A stretch of 35,944 nt of DNA from Bacillota bacterium. GTDB lineage: Bacteria; Bacillota; Clostridia; Peptostreptococcales; Anaerovoracaceae. This document shows, piece by piece, positions 20,960 to 27,276 of this stretch. The notes beneath the pieces are model-generated. The model ran no database searches. It was given only the letters and a program-made list of their open reading frames with translations, and had not been told where the DNA came from. The stretch covers positions 1-35,944 of the forward strand of contig JAQYCQ010000013.1 of assembly GCA_028724585.1 (NCBI GenBank). The letters are read 5' to 3'. Both the position numbers and the translations under genes were made by a program. Numbering within the stretch: the stretch's first letter is position 1; each line of letters opens with the position of its first letter.

Positions 20960-21763
20960 CTAGCCGTGAAGCTCGTCCCAGGCTTCGCTTTTTACATCAT
21001 TCTGATCGTATATCTTGTAGTAGAGCTTTTCCCTCTCTCCTTCATTGAGCATATCGTTGAGTTCCCTGAAGAGAGCGTTGTAATCCACTTCGCTGGAGTC
21101 TATCGCGTCTATCATCGAGATAAGGTCGTTGGAATGTTCGATATTGAACCTGCTGGTAAGCCTGTCATATATTTCGAGTCTCCTGTCGACGCTGAGATTG
21201 TCTCTCATGAGATACCTGAGATCGTAAAGCAGGTCGTCAGCTCCGATAGCCTTGCAGAGATCGTCTCCCAGTTCCTTAAGGAGAAGGCCCTCTGCCGATT
21301 CCTCTTCCTCCGGCTCCGGCTCTGGTTCAGGCTTTTTAGCTTTAGGCCTGGCAGCTTTCTTAGGCTTCGCAGGCTTTGGGGTTTCTTCCTCATCTTCCCC
21401 ATCTTCTTCATTTTCTTCAGGCTCATAATATGACTCGTCATATTCGTCATCATCGCCTGAATATGAGGCAGCTCCTGCCGGCTCTTCGTCATAATACCAC
21501 TGCTCCGGCTGCTCTCCTTCTTCATAGGCGGCTGGTCCCAGTATGAACCTGCATCCTCTGGAAAAGGCCGAATACATAAGCGCTATCGGGTCATTCGGGT
21601 CTATCACTACTCCCATGGACGCGTAATATGCTGTTATGATCTTCTGTTCCCTGGAAACCGCTCCCTTAGGAGGCTGATGCTCGTAACGGTCGTCTATCCA
21701 CATTTTCCAGAGCGACAGGATATTCTTTTCTTCTTCTGTAAGGTTCAGATCTTTAAACTTCAA
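20960..21763 (-). CDS. Uncharacterised protein with acidic, Pro/Lys-rich linker
   Basis: A 267-aa protein starting at TTG (21763), preceded by AGAGGAA; no ATG is available nearby. Residues 1-85 form an N-terminal helical domain (LTEEEKNILSLWKMWIDDRY; MGVVIDPNDPIALMYSAFSRG). Residues ~86-155 are low-complexity: an Asp/Glu/Tyr stretch followed by Pro-Lys-Ala and Glu-Pro repeats. A C-terminal helical domain (~156-267) carries DDLLYDLRYLMRDNLSVDRRLEIYDRL. No family was recognised. The two domains joined by a stiff acidic linker suggest a scaffold or adaptor, which is only inference. It lies between GNAT and YciI genes in the probable operon. Confidence 0.75.
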   Translation of the reverse strand: MKFKDLNLTEEEKNILSLWKMWIDDRYEHQPPKGAVSREQKIITAYYASMGVVIDPNDPIALMYSAFSRGCRFILGPAAYEEGEQPEQWYYDEEPAGAASYSGDDDEYDESYYEPEENEEDGEDEEETPKPAKPKKAARPKAKKPEPEPEPEEEESAEGLLLKELGDDLCKAIGADDLLYDLRYLMRDNLSVDRRLEIYDRLTSRFNIEHSNDLISMIDAIDSSEVDYNALFRELNDMLNEGEREKLYYKIYDQNDVKSEAWDELHG

Positions 21764-21796
21764 TATACTTTTCCTCTCTTCTTTATTCCCAACGAC

Positions 21797-22279
21797 CTAA
21801 AGCTCATGGTAGTAGGGACAGATATTTTCATAGCTTCCGTCCTTCATGCGGAATCCGCCCGGTATGGTGCCGAGCTGGACAAAGCCGAGGCTTTCATAAA
21901 GCCCGCGCGCCGCTGTGTTAGATTCTACCACAGCGTTGAACTGAAGTACCCTGAAGCCATGCTTTCTGCCCTGGTCAAGGCAGTCCCTGACCAGCTTTTC
22001 GCCTATACGGTGTCCGCGGCTGTTTTTGCTGACCGCGTAGCTGGCGTTTGCTATATGTCCGCATCTGCCGATATTGTTAGGATGGAGTATGTACAGGCCC
22101 AGTATCCTGTCGTCATCATTTTCAGCGACAGCGCTGTATGTCTGATCCGCAAAGAATTTTCTGCCGCTGTCTTCATCGAGCGTTTCTTCCTGTGGAAAAG
22201 CGATGCCGTCTTCCACGACTTCGTTCCAGATATCTATCATTTCAGGGATATCCTCATCCCTGTATTCGCGAATGATCAT
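21797..22279 (-). CDS. GNAT-family N-acetyltransferase
   Basis: A 160-aa acetyltransferase. It starts MIIREYRDEDIPEMIDIWNEVVEDGIAFP, with the acetyl-CoA loop SRGHRIGEKLV near residues 88-98 and motif B VESNTAARGLYESLGF around 119-134. The NEVVEDGIAFP segment recalls the phosphinothricin/amino-acid acetyltransferase branch, but substrate assignment is uncertain. AAAGGA lies six bases before the ATG. It is not closely similar to the GNAT at 1735-2265. Confidence 0.87.
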   Translation of the reverse strand: MIIREYRDEDIPEMIDIWNEVVEDGIAFPQEETLDEDSGRKFFADQTYSAVAENDDDRILGLYILHPNNIGRCGHIANASYAVSKNSRGHRIGEKLVRDCLDQGRKHGFRVLQFNAVVESNTAARGLYESLGFVQLGTIPGGFRMKDGSYENICPYYHEL

Positions 22280-22323
22280 TGTGTTCCTTTCATTTCTTCC
22301 TGCAGTCTGCGCGCAGGCGCCCT

Positions 22324-22338
22324 GTGCCCGGAGGGCAC
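22324..22338. repeat. GGA-triloop hairpin
   Basis: GTGCCC-GGA-GGGCAC in the gap between the GNAT and VOC genes; a CTGCGCGCAG palindrome lies just to its left. Confidence 0.65.
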
Positions 22339-22352
22339 GCCAGTCCGCTGCT

Positions 22353-22748
22353 TTATTTTTCCTGAAAGAACTCTATGTTTTCTCCGGCTGCTCCTTCGCA
22401 GAAAGCGATCCTTGCCGGGAAAGGCGGTTCTGAAGGAATGACTATGTCGTGCGGTTCGTCGGTAACCTTGAAGCCATGACTCCTCACAGCCTCTATACAT
22501 CCGTCGACGTCGTCCGTGTCGAGCGCCAGGTGATCTACTATTCCGTAAGTTCTGCCCGGCTCGGCATCAGCGAACATTTCTATCAGGCGGTCGCCTGTGG
22601 TGATCATGCATCCCGCGTCTTTGCCGCTGCCCCAGCGCCTTACCAGAGTAAGGCCGAGGATGTCGCAGTAGAACGAGATCGCTCTGTTCATCTCTTCTTC
22701 GCCCGCGCATCTGAGCGCTGTGTGATGCATTCCCTTTATGAGTCCCAT
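22353..22748 (-). CDS. VOC/glyoxalase-family protein
   Basis: A 131-aa vicinal-oxygen-chelate protein. Metal-ligand candidates are His in MHHTALR, Glu in LIEMFAD, His in VDHLALD and Glu in NIEFFQE, matching the four-ligand glyoxalase I arrangement. FYCDILGLTLVRRW is the family's first helix and strand. The exact substrate is unknown. GGAGGAGA precedes the ATG, and the RHH gene ends 17 bases upstream, so both are likely cotranscribed. Confidence 0.88.
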   Translation of the reverse strand: MGLIKGMHHTALRCAGEEEMNRAISFYCDILGLTLVRRWGSGKDAGCMITTGDRLIEMFADAEPGRTYGIVDHLALDTDDVDGCIEAVRSHGFKVTDEPHDIVIPSEPPFPARIAFCEGAAGENIEFFQEK

Positions 22749-22765
22749 AATATCTTCTCCTCCGC

Positions 22766-22942
22766 TTATCTCTTCTTTTCGAACAGGGAGACCTGTCCCC
22801 TGATCTGTTTATGCTCTACCTTGGCGTTCAGTGTCCATGCCGTCACGACGGCGGAGACTGTCATATGCCTCTCATAGGCGTACTGCTTCAGCCTCTCAGC
22901 GACATCAGGATCCAGCGACAGATTTACTTTCGTTTTTGCCAT
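22766..22942 (-). CDS. Small ribbon-helix-helix protein (58 aa)
   Basis: ATG at 22942 with AAGGAG nine bases upstream; stop at 22766. The sequence starts MAKTKVNLSLDPDVAERLKQ, the beta-strand and first helix of a CopG/Arc-like RHH DNA-binding protein, then YAYERHMTVSAVVTAWTL for the second helix and a basic tail ending FEKKR. RHH proteins bind operators as dimers and are often antitoxins, but no toxin gene adjoins it; the next gene is a VOC enzyme. It may regulate its own operon. A TATAAT box (22987-22992, minus strand) lies about 45 bases upstream. Confidence 0.82.
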   Translation of the reverse strand: MAKTKVNLSLDPDVAERLKQYAYERHMTVSAVVTAWTLNAKVEHKQIRGQVSLFEKKR

Positions 22943-23077
22943 TCATTTTTCTCCTTCGGCGCCTTCTGTGCGCCCATACTGCGCCTATTATACAATGCTA
23001 TGGGAATAATAGCTATATATTTCGTGATCTATCCGCCTGATGTGCGCCTGAACGGCGTCTACGGTCCGTGTTTTCGA

Positions 23078-23088
23078 CGGCTCCGCCG
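23078..23088. repeat. TCC-triloop hairpin beside the sfsA remnant
   Basis: CGGC-TCC-GCCG, with an outer imperfect extension (GACGGC/GCCGAC), lies immediately after the stop codon of the sfsA remnant. Confidence 0.55.
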
Positions 23089-23095
23089 ACATTGC

Positions 23096-23360
23096 TCACG
23101 CTGTCAGCCGGACTGCTTTTACGGCTTTAATGCCGGATTCAGTGACTCTGCAGGAGAGCGCGATAGCTTCTACTCCTCCGACAAGGGCCTGGTGATATAC
23201 CCGCGCGAAATCCGGCGATATGTTCTCTTCCGGCAGGACGGTCTCAGGGCCTTCGGTCTGGATCACAAAGCATATCGCGGCGCGGTATCCTTCCTTTTTA
23301 GCGCTTATGAGCTCACGTACGTGCTTTATTGCTCTCTCAGAATGCGCGTCAGGGAATAGG
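23096..23360 (-). pseudogene. sfsA: C-terminal remnant of sfsA
   Basis: From about 23360 the minus strand encodes LFPDAHSERAIKHVRELI, then GYRAAICFVIQ and a C-terminal ARVYHQALVGGVEAIAL, the signature C-terminal third of SfsA (a DNA/sugar-fermentation-stimulation nuclease-like protein of ~230 aa). The N-terminal OB-fold and first part of the catalytic domain are missing. Although the frame stays open upstream to an ATG at 23449, that extra part overlaps a strong terminator hairpin (23395-23425) and does not resemble SfsA. The gene is therefore a truncated relic. Confidence 0.8.
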
Positions 23361-23390
23361 CTCTTCCCGGTGCCAGTTGGCTTTAAGCCG

Positions 23391-23425
23391 AAAAGCCGGG
23401 TCAAGTTCCCATAACTTAACCCGGC
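23391..23425 (-). terminator. Intrinsic terminator of the hipBA-FeS operon
   Basis: GCCGGGT-C-AAGTT / AACTT-A-ACCCGGC arms (23395-23407 and 23413-23425), followed on the minus strand by TTTT. It lies about 90 bases after the small DUF1232-like gene. Confidence 0.75.
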
Positions 23426-23485
23426 AGCGCCGCACGTGTCCGATGTCAAAATATACGCGATGGCAATTCGCCCGCAGGGAATCGT

Positions 23486-23496
23486 CGACGGAGTCG
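23486..23496. repeat. GGA-triloop hairpin
   Basis: CGAC-GGA-GTCG, with partly paired flanks, just after the stop codon of the 54-aa gene. It may be the partner of the TCC copy at 23078, with the sfsA remnant between them. Confidence 0.5.
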
Positions 23497-23513
23497 TCGT
23501 AAGTATTGACCCT

Positions 23514-23678
23514 TTATTTCTTTCCTCTGCGGAGCAGGCTCGCTTCGCCAGCTATTCCAATCAGGCCTGCGAGAATATCGTCCATCGGTCCCGGGAAAAA
23601 GTCGATCGGAGACACAATGTAGAGTATCAGGCCGACCGCAAGCAGGACCTTAAGAGTGTTATTCGACGAACTGTTCAT
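23514..23678 (-). CDS. Small DUF1232/YkvA-like membrane peptide (54 aa)
   Basis: ATG at 23678 with a consensus AAGGAGGTG six bases upstream; stop at 23514. The peptide begins MNSSSNNTLKVLLAVGLILY and continues IVSPIDFFPGPMDDILAGLIG. The SPIDFFPG and DDI pattern is the core of DUF1232 (YkvA-like) proteins, in which SPIDLIPD precedes a second hydrophobic helix. It is likely inserted in the membrane. It is the last gene before a terminator, 47 bases after the second Fe-S gene. Function unknown. Confidence 0.78.
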   Translation of the reverse strand: MNSSSNNTLKVLLAVGLILYIVSPIDFFPGPMDDILAGLIGIAGEASLLRRGKK

Positions 23679-23725
23679 TTTTTCACCTCCTTTTTAATAG
23701 GAGTTGAAAAAATCGCGTGGCGGCT

Positions 23726-24502
23726 TTATCTTGCCGGACAGACCTCCATGCAGCGCATGCATTTCCTTACGGTATATTCGTCCACTTCTTCCTGATTTTC
23801 CGGATCGTTACGGTAAGCGAGGCAGAGATCGCGGACGAAGCTTCTGTCCATTGATAAAGCTCCCGCTGGGCAGGCGTCCACGCAGAGACGGCAGTCGCCG
23901 CAGACATCCGACGGATAGTCCGGAAAACGGTAATCCCCTCCCATCAGGGGAGCATCAGTCAGCACGAGCCCGCAGCATACTTTTGCCCCATAGGCGCCGG
24001 CTATGAAGCGGCCGTTGCTTCCGGCAGCGCCCTTTCCACTCGAAGCCATGAGCTTGGAAAGTTCGGGATCCGGCAGGACATCGGGCATGATCAGAGCAGT
24101 ATGGTAACCCTGGGTTTCGAGTACTTCACGGAAATGCAGCATGTAGTTTTCTGTCACCAGCTCAGCGGCAGTGGTATAACGTATGCCGTGTGTTTCAGGT
24201 ATCCCCTGCTCGGCGAAAAGGAACATCTCACGTATGTTCTCTCCCAGTATTATCCCGCCGCGAACCTGGAAATCACCGCCGACTCCGTCGGCAGCCAGCT
24301 GCATAGCCTTTCTGTCTTCGGCGGAAATATATTCTGCGTCTATCGCGCAGTAAATAGGGATATGCTCAGCGAAAGCGCATTCCTGCAGGAGCAGGGCAAG
24401 ATTCCTGCGCTGCTGAGTTTCATCGTCTTTTTCCAGATAGCCGTCGAATATCTGAGCTTCGACATCAGCTCTGGTGCGCGGAGCATTCCAGTCCTTCTTC
24501 AT
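23726..24502 (-). CDS. Epoxyqueuosine-reductase-like protein with two [4Fe-4S] motifs (second copy)
   Basis: The ATG at 24502 overlaps the stop of the previous gene (ATGA) and has a GGAGGAGGAGG site; five more codons are open upstream. The 258-aa protein ends with ferredoxin-type cysteine sets CGDCRLCVDACPAGAL and CMRCMEVCPAR, the double-cluster domain of QueG-like proteins. The N-terminal part (IPIYCAIDAEYISAEDRKAM; GTAAEL-type helices) is diverged, and the full cobalamin-binding region of true QueG (~300-380 aa) cannot be recognised. It is a paralogue of the preceding gene in overall layout. A tRNA-modification or general redox role is possible; neither is shown. Confidence 0.8.
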   Translation of the reverse strand: MKKDWNAPRTRADVEAQIFDGYLEKDDETQQRRNLALLLQECAFAEHIPIYCAIDAEYISAEDRKAMQLAADGVGGDFQVRGGIILGENIREMFLFAEQGIPETHGIRYTTAAELVTENYMLHFREVLETQGYHTALIMPDVLPDPELSKLMASSGKGAAGSNGRFIAGAYGAKVCCGLVLTDAPLMGGDYRFPDYPSDVCGDCRLCVDACPAGALSMDRSFVRDLCLAYRNDPENQEEVDEYTVRKCMRCMEVCPAR

Positions 24503-25239
24503 TTCCTCCTCCTCCACTTGTATTCGCCCTGAGGACAGACAGCCAGGCAGTTATCGCAGTCCTGGTCGACATGGTCGCTGTAAAAGCGTTTGTTCGGCTG
24601 GCAATTGATGATGCTCTCGCACTGCCTCTGGTGGAAGAAGCCGTCACCGAGAACTGCCCCGCTCATGCAGGCGTTCTGGCAGGCGCGGCATTTGCCGCAG
24701 CGCGATTCGGCTTTAACGATATCGGGCTTAAGGGGCGCGTCTGTCGCCATGCAGGTCATATTGATCCGCGGGCCGTACTTCTCTGTTACCAGGGTATTGT
24801 TTTTTCCGACGTATCCGACGCCGCAGCTCTCAGCAGTCCTGGTGAAGCATATCCCTGTATTCATCAGTCCTCCGCCGTATGTTTCTCCAGCAAAGCAGCG
24901 GTAGCCTTTCTGCCTCAGGAATCTGCGGACCAGCCAGCATCTCCTTTCAATCTCCAGCAGAGCCAGCGAATAGAATTTGCCGCTGTTTCCCTTGCGGACC
25001 CAGCCCCTGGCGAAATGGTCCAGCAGCCCCACTCCTATCACCATGACCGCCCTTGCAGAGGGATACAGGTCCACAGGACGTCTTCCCGGCCTGGCTTTCG
25101 CGTTGAGCAGATCCACATCGGCGATACCGAAGAGGTCTATGCCCGCCTCTTCCCTGCAGAAATCAGTCAGTTTTTTCGTCAGTTCTTCGTCATATCTGTT
25201 TTCTGTGATCATATTTTCAGGCCTTTCAGCATATGCCAT
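24499..25239 (-). CDS. Epoxyqueuosine-reductase-like protein with two [4Fe-4S] motifs (first copy)
   Basis: A 246-aa protein whose ATG (25239) shares one base with the hipA stop codon (TAATG), indicating coupled translation. It carries EEAGIDLFGIADVDLL, YPSARAVMVIGVGL and GVGYVGKNNTLVTEKYGPRI, typical of QueG-related iron-sulfur proteins, then CGKCRACQNACMSGAV and CDNCLAVCPQG for two [4Fe-4S] clusters. Such proteins are widespread in anaerobes; those with confirmed function reduce epoxyqueuosine in tRNA using cobalamin, but this short form may act on something else. A later ATG at 25212 has no ribosome site. Confidence 0.82.
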   Translation of the reverse strand: MAYAERPENMITENRYDEELTKKLTDFCREEAGIDLFGIADVDLLNAKARPGRRPVDLYPSARAVMVIGVGLLDHFARGWVRKGNSGKFYSLALLEIERRCWLVRRFLRQKGYRCFAGETYGGGLMNTGICFTRTAESCGVGYVGKNNTLVTEKYGPRINMTCMATDAPLKPDIVKAESRCGKCRACQNACMSGAVLGDGFFHQRQCESIINCQPNKRFYSDHVDQDCDNCLAVCPQGEYKWRRRK

Positions 25240-26411
25240 TACAATTCTCTCTTTTTTTCGTTGTACAGGGAAATCTGTTCACCTGATTGAAATCGTCGCA
25301 GCAGCTGCAGCTTGTTCTCGTAGCTGCCGGCGATGAAACGGGCTTTTTCTTCCGGGATACCGCAGCGACAGTAGAATTCTTCTGCTTCTTTTGGTTCTGG
25401 CAGCCTGTCCTCTGCAGCTATGTTTCTATGGTGGACGTGCCTCAGCATTTTTTCTTCTGAATTCTGCACGGCATTTATTTTCCGGTCGAGAAGCTGAGCT
25501 GTACTTAAAGGCTGCACTCCATCTATGTCATAGAACATGCTGTTTCCCGAATCGAATATTGGTGCAGGCTTGAGAAATTCCAGGGTTTCTGTGTCACGCA
25601 GCACACCGAAATTGCGCAGATGTTCATCGGTGTTACTGATCGCGAAATCTGTGAGTGTCTGATAATCAAGGAAGCGCTGTACTTCTTCCCTATCCAGGCC
25701 ATGCTCCGCACAGACATCGATGAACGTCTCATATTTCGAAGTGTTATTGCTGCTCTTACGAGACATGATGATCTCATAAGCCGGGACAAATTCTACTCTC
25801 TCGGACGTGAATGCTCTGCATTTGGAGATAGTGCCTCCGTCATTTGCTCTTTCAAAGTGGTATTGGACGTAGTCAATACTATTTTCCTGTCTGCGGTGGA
25901 GCTCAGACGCGAACATTTCGTTGGCATTCTGCTGACCATGATGCGCATAAGCTCTTTTGACCAGCGTCGGAGGCTGGCTGCTTAGATCCCAATATTTGTC
26001 CATTTCTCCACCCAACGACGCGTTAGGATCATAAGAGGAAAGGTTGTGGTAGGGCATGATCTCTATTCCTAGAGCGTGGAAATTATATAAACTGACATCC
26101 TCCCATGCGAGATCAATTTCTACGGGACATAACCAGTATGTATCCGTTATGCTTAACGCAAGGTTCTTTGCAAGATACTCCTTGCTATTGATACATCCGG
26201 CATTTCGGATTACCTGTTCCATGTCTTTTCTATGGCCTGGGACTGCTCTGTGTTCCCACCAGATTTTGATAAGGCTGACATCTGTGTTCCCAGGGAACGG
26301 GGAATATTCCGGCTCGCTTATCCTGCAATGCGTCATTGCGCCCGAATCGCTGTCAATTTCAACAAGCCCAAAAGGAACATTCTTATGCATCAGAATATAT
26401 TGAGCATTCAT
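25239..26411 (-). CDS. HipA-like kinase (toxin-type)
   Basis: The ATG at 26411 overlaps the upstream stop (ATGA) and gives 390 aa; the frame is open further up only by running through the upstream gene. The N-terminal subdomain has MNAQYILMHKN and IKIWWEHRAVPGHRKDMEQV, common in Clostridia HipA/CtkA-type kinases. The glycine-rich segment SLGGEMDKYWDL precedes the ATP lysine (LVKRAY), the catalytic loop is NTDEHLRNFG near residues 262-271, and the metal Asp lies in IFDSGNSMF near 285. These residues suggest an active Ser/Thr-type kinase. HipA kinases phosphorylate targets such as GltX and cause growth arrest, with the partner HTH protein neutralising them. The target here is unknown. Confidence 0.88.
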   Translation of the reverse strand: MNAQYILMHKNVPFGLVEIDSDSGAMTHCRISEPEYSPFPGNTDVSLIKIWWEHRAVPGHRKDMEQVIRNAGCINSKEYLAKNLALSITDTYWLCPVEIDLAWEDVSLYNFHALGIEIMPYHNLSSYDPNASLGGEMDKYWDLSSQPPTLVKRAYAHHGQQNANEMFASELHRRQENSIDYVQYHFERANDGGTISKCRAFTSERVEFVPAYEIIMSRKSSNNTSKYETFIDVCAEHGLDREEVQRFLDYQTLTDFAISNTDEHLRNFGVLRDTETLEFLKPAPIFDSGNSMFYDIDGVQPLSTAQLLDRKINAVQNSEEKMLRHVHHRNIAAEDRLPEPKEAEEFYCRCGIPEEKARFIAGSYENKLQLLRRFQSGEQISLYNEKKREL

Positions 26412-26851
26412 TGTTTTCTCCCTGCAAGGATCCGTTCCGCTTCTTTCTGCCACTTCTCCTCGTCGATATAGTCCTGTATCATCCATTCCGCGCATTGATT
26501 ATATATACGGTTGCGTCCGGGGATATTATAGTCCCTGCCTGTATTCAGCGTTACCTGCTTACCATCATATTGAAATGTTATCTGACTGCCATTATCGTAT
26601 GACCATGTATACGTGATCCCCTGGTATCTTCCAGTTGTGCCGTCCATATAGCGGATCGGATTGATGATCTCGTCAGGTTTAACGTTTAACGCGGATGCTA
26701 ATCGAAACAATGTGCCGGATGCGCACTGATTGATATCAATCTTCTTGTTATGAATTTCGTTTACAGTTGTGTAAGGAACGCCTGACATTCTGGAAACCGC
26801 ATACATACTCAAGCCGGAACGCTTTAGTACCTGATTGAATCTATCATTCAT
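26408..26851 (-). CDS. XRE-type HTH protein, HipB-like
   Basis: The start at 26851 follows GAGGTG by about six bases; the longer frame (to 26950) would run through the promoter. The 147-aa protein begins MNDRFNQVLKRSGLSMYAVS, with the HTH MSGVPYTTVNEIHNKKID around residues 20-40 and LFRLASALNVKPDEII, as in HipB-like antitoxins. A C-terminal part (~65-147) contains a beta-rich segment (YQGITYTWSYDNGSQITFQYDG) and a Trp/Lys-rich helix. It is expected to bind the palindrome in its own promoter and restrain the kinase encoded directly downstream. Confidence 0.85.
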   Translation of the reverse strand: MNDRFNQVLKRSGLSMYAVSRMSGVPYTTVNEIHNKKIDINQCASGTLFRLASALNVKPDEIINPIRYMDGTTGRYQGITYTWSYDNGSQITFQYDGKQVTLNTGRDYNIPGRNRIYNQCAEWMIQDYIDEEKWQKEAERILAGRKQ

Positions 26852-26869
26852 AACCATCACCTCGACACT

Positions 26870-26898
26870 ATTGTAACGCCATGGCGTTATAGTTTCAA
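26870..26898 (-). promoter_or_regulatory. hipBA promoter with operator palindrome in the spacer
   Basis: Minus strand: TTGAAA (26893-26898), exactly 17 bases, TACAAT (26870-26875). The perfect 16-bp palindrome TAACGCCATGGCGTTA (26874-26889) fills the spacer, so a bound HipB-like dimer would block RNA polymerase. The predicted leader before the ATG is only about 12 bases. The bases 26900-26983 hold nothing recognised. Confidence 0.75.
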
Positions 26899-26983
26899 GA
26901 ATGCGGGGCTGGATTCTCTTGACATTAGCCGTGAAAGGAAAGCCGAGCACACTATTTTCATTGAAGACATGTAATGCGGACTA

Positions 26984-27180
26984 TCATCCGATCATCGCCG
27001 CAAGTATCAGCAGTACAGCCAGAAAGACCACGTTCAGAACGGTAAACACAAGCAGATATATTCCGCGTAAGAGCCGTCAGGAGGCACGGCGATCATAGAA
27101 AGCATCGCCGTAAGCCCTGCGATGGTAAATACCGGATTTGCTCTTATGAAATTTTTGATGATCTTCCATGCTTTTTCCAT
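26984..27180 (-). pseudogene. N-terminal remnant of an SLC13/CitM-type anion permease
   Basis: ATG at 27180 with AGGAG upstream encodes MEKAWKIIKNFIRANPVFTI, then AVPPDGSYAEYI, like the first membrane segment and loop of SLC13/citrate permeases (PPDAAYLGYI-type). After about residue 42 the frame breaks and stops at 27034, but a neighbouring frame continues with LLVFTVLNVVFLAVLLILAA and stops at 26984. The rest of a ~400-aa permease is missing, so this is a frameshifted, truncated relic. A coincidental small membrane peptide is the alternative. Confidence 0.5.
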
Positions 27181-27200
27181 AAATGAAATACTCCTGTCGA

Positions 27201-27275
27201 CGGCTCCGCCGACTGACCGCTGGCGCGGGAACTGCGTTACTAATCTGCCGTAAGGCAGCTGTCCGCGGAGCGGAC
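27201..27275. repeat. Composite palindromic element after galT
   Basis: CGGC-TCC-GCCG (27201-27211), a GACCGCTGGCGCGG spacer, CTGCC-GTAA-GGCAG (27245-27258) and GTCCGC-GGA-GCGGAC (27261-27275), again TCC first and GGA second. It ends two bases before the galT stop codon. No T run follows, so no classical galT terminator was found. Confidence 0.7.
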
Positions 27276-27276
27276 G

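Noticed and set aside
23096-23449. Treating the 117-aa sfsA frame as an intact small gene
   Set aside because: Its first ~30 codons overlap a strong intrinsic terminator and only the remainder resembles SfsA, so a truncated relic fits better.
24499-25239. Calling the Fe-S genes queG outright
   Set aside because: They keep the double-cluster cysteines but are shorter than true QueG and the cobalamin-binding part is not clearly recognisable, so no gene symbol was given.
9193-27275. CRISPR array, considered because of repeated short palindromes
   Set aside because: The palindromes are scattered, have different stem sequences and no regular spacing, and no cas genes are present.
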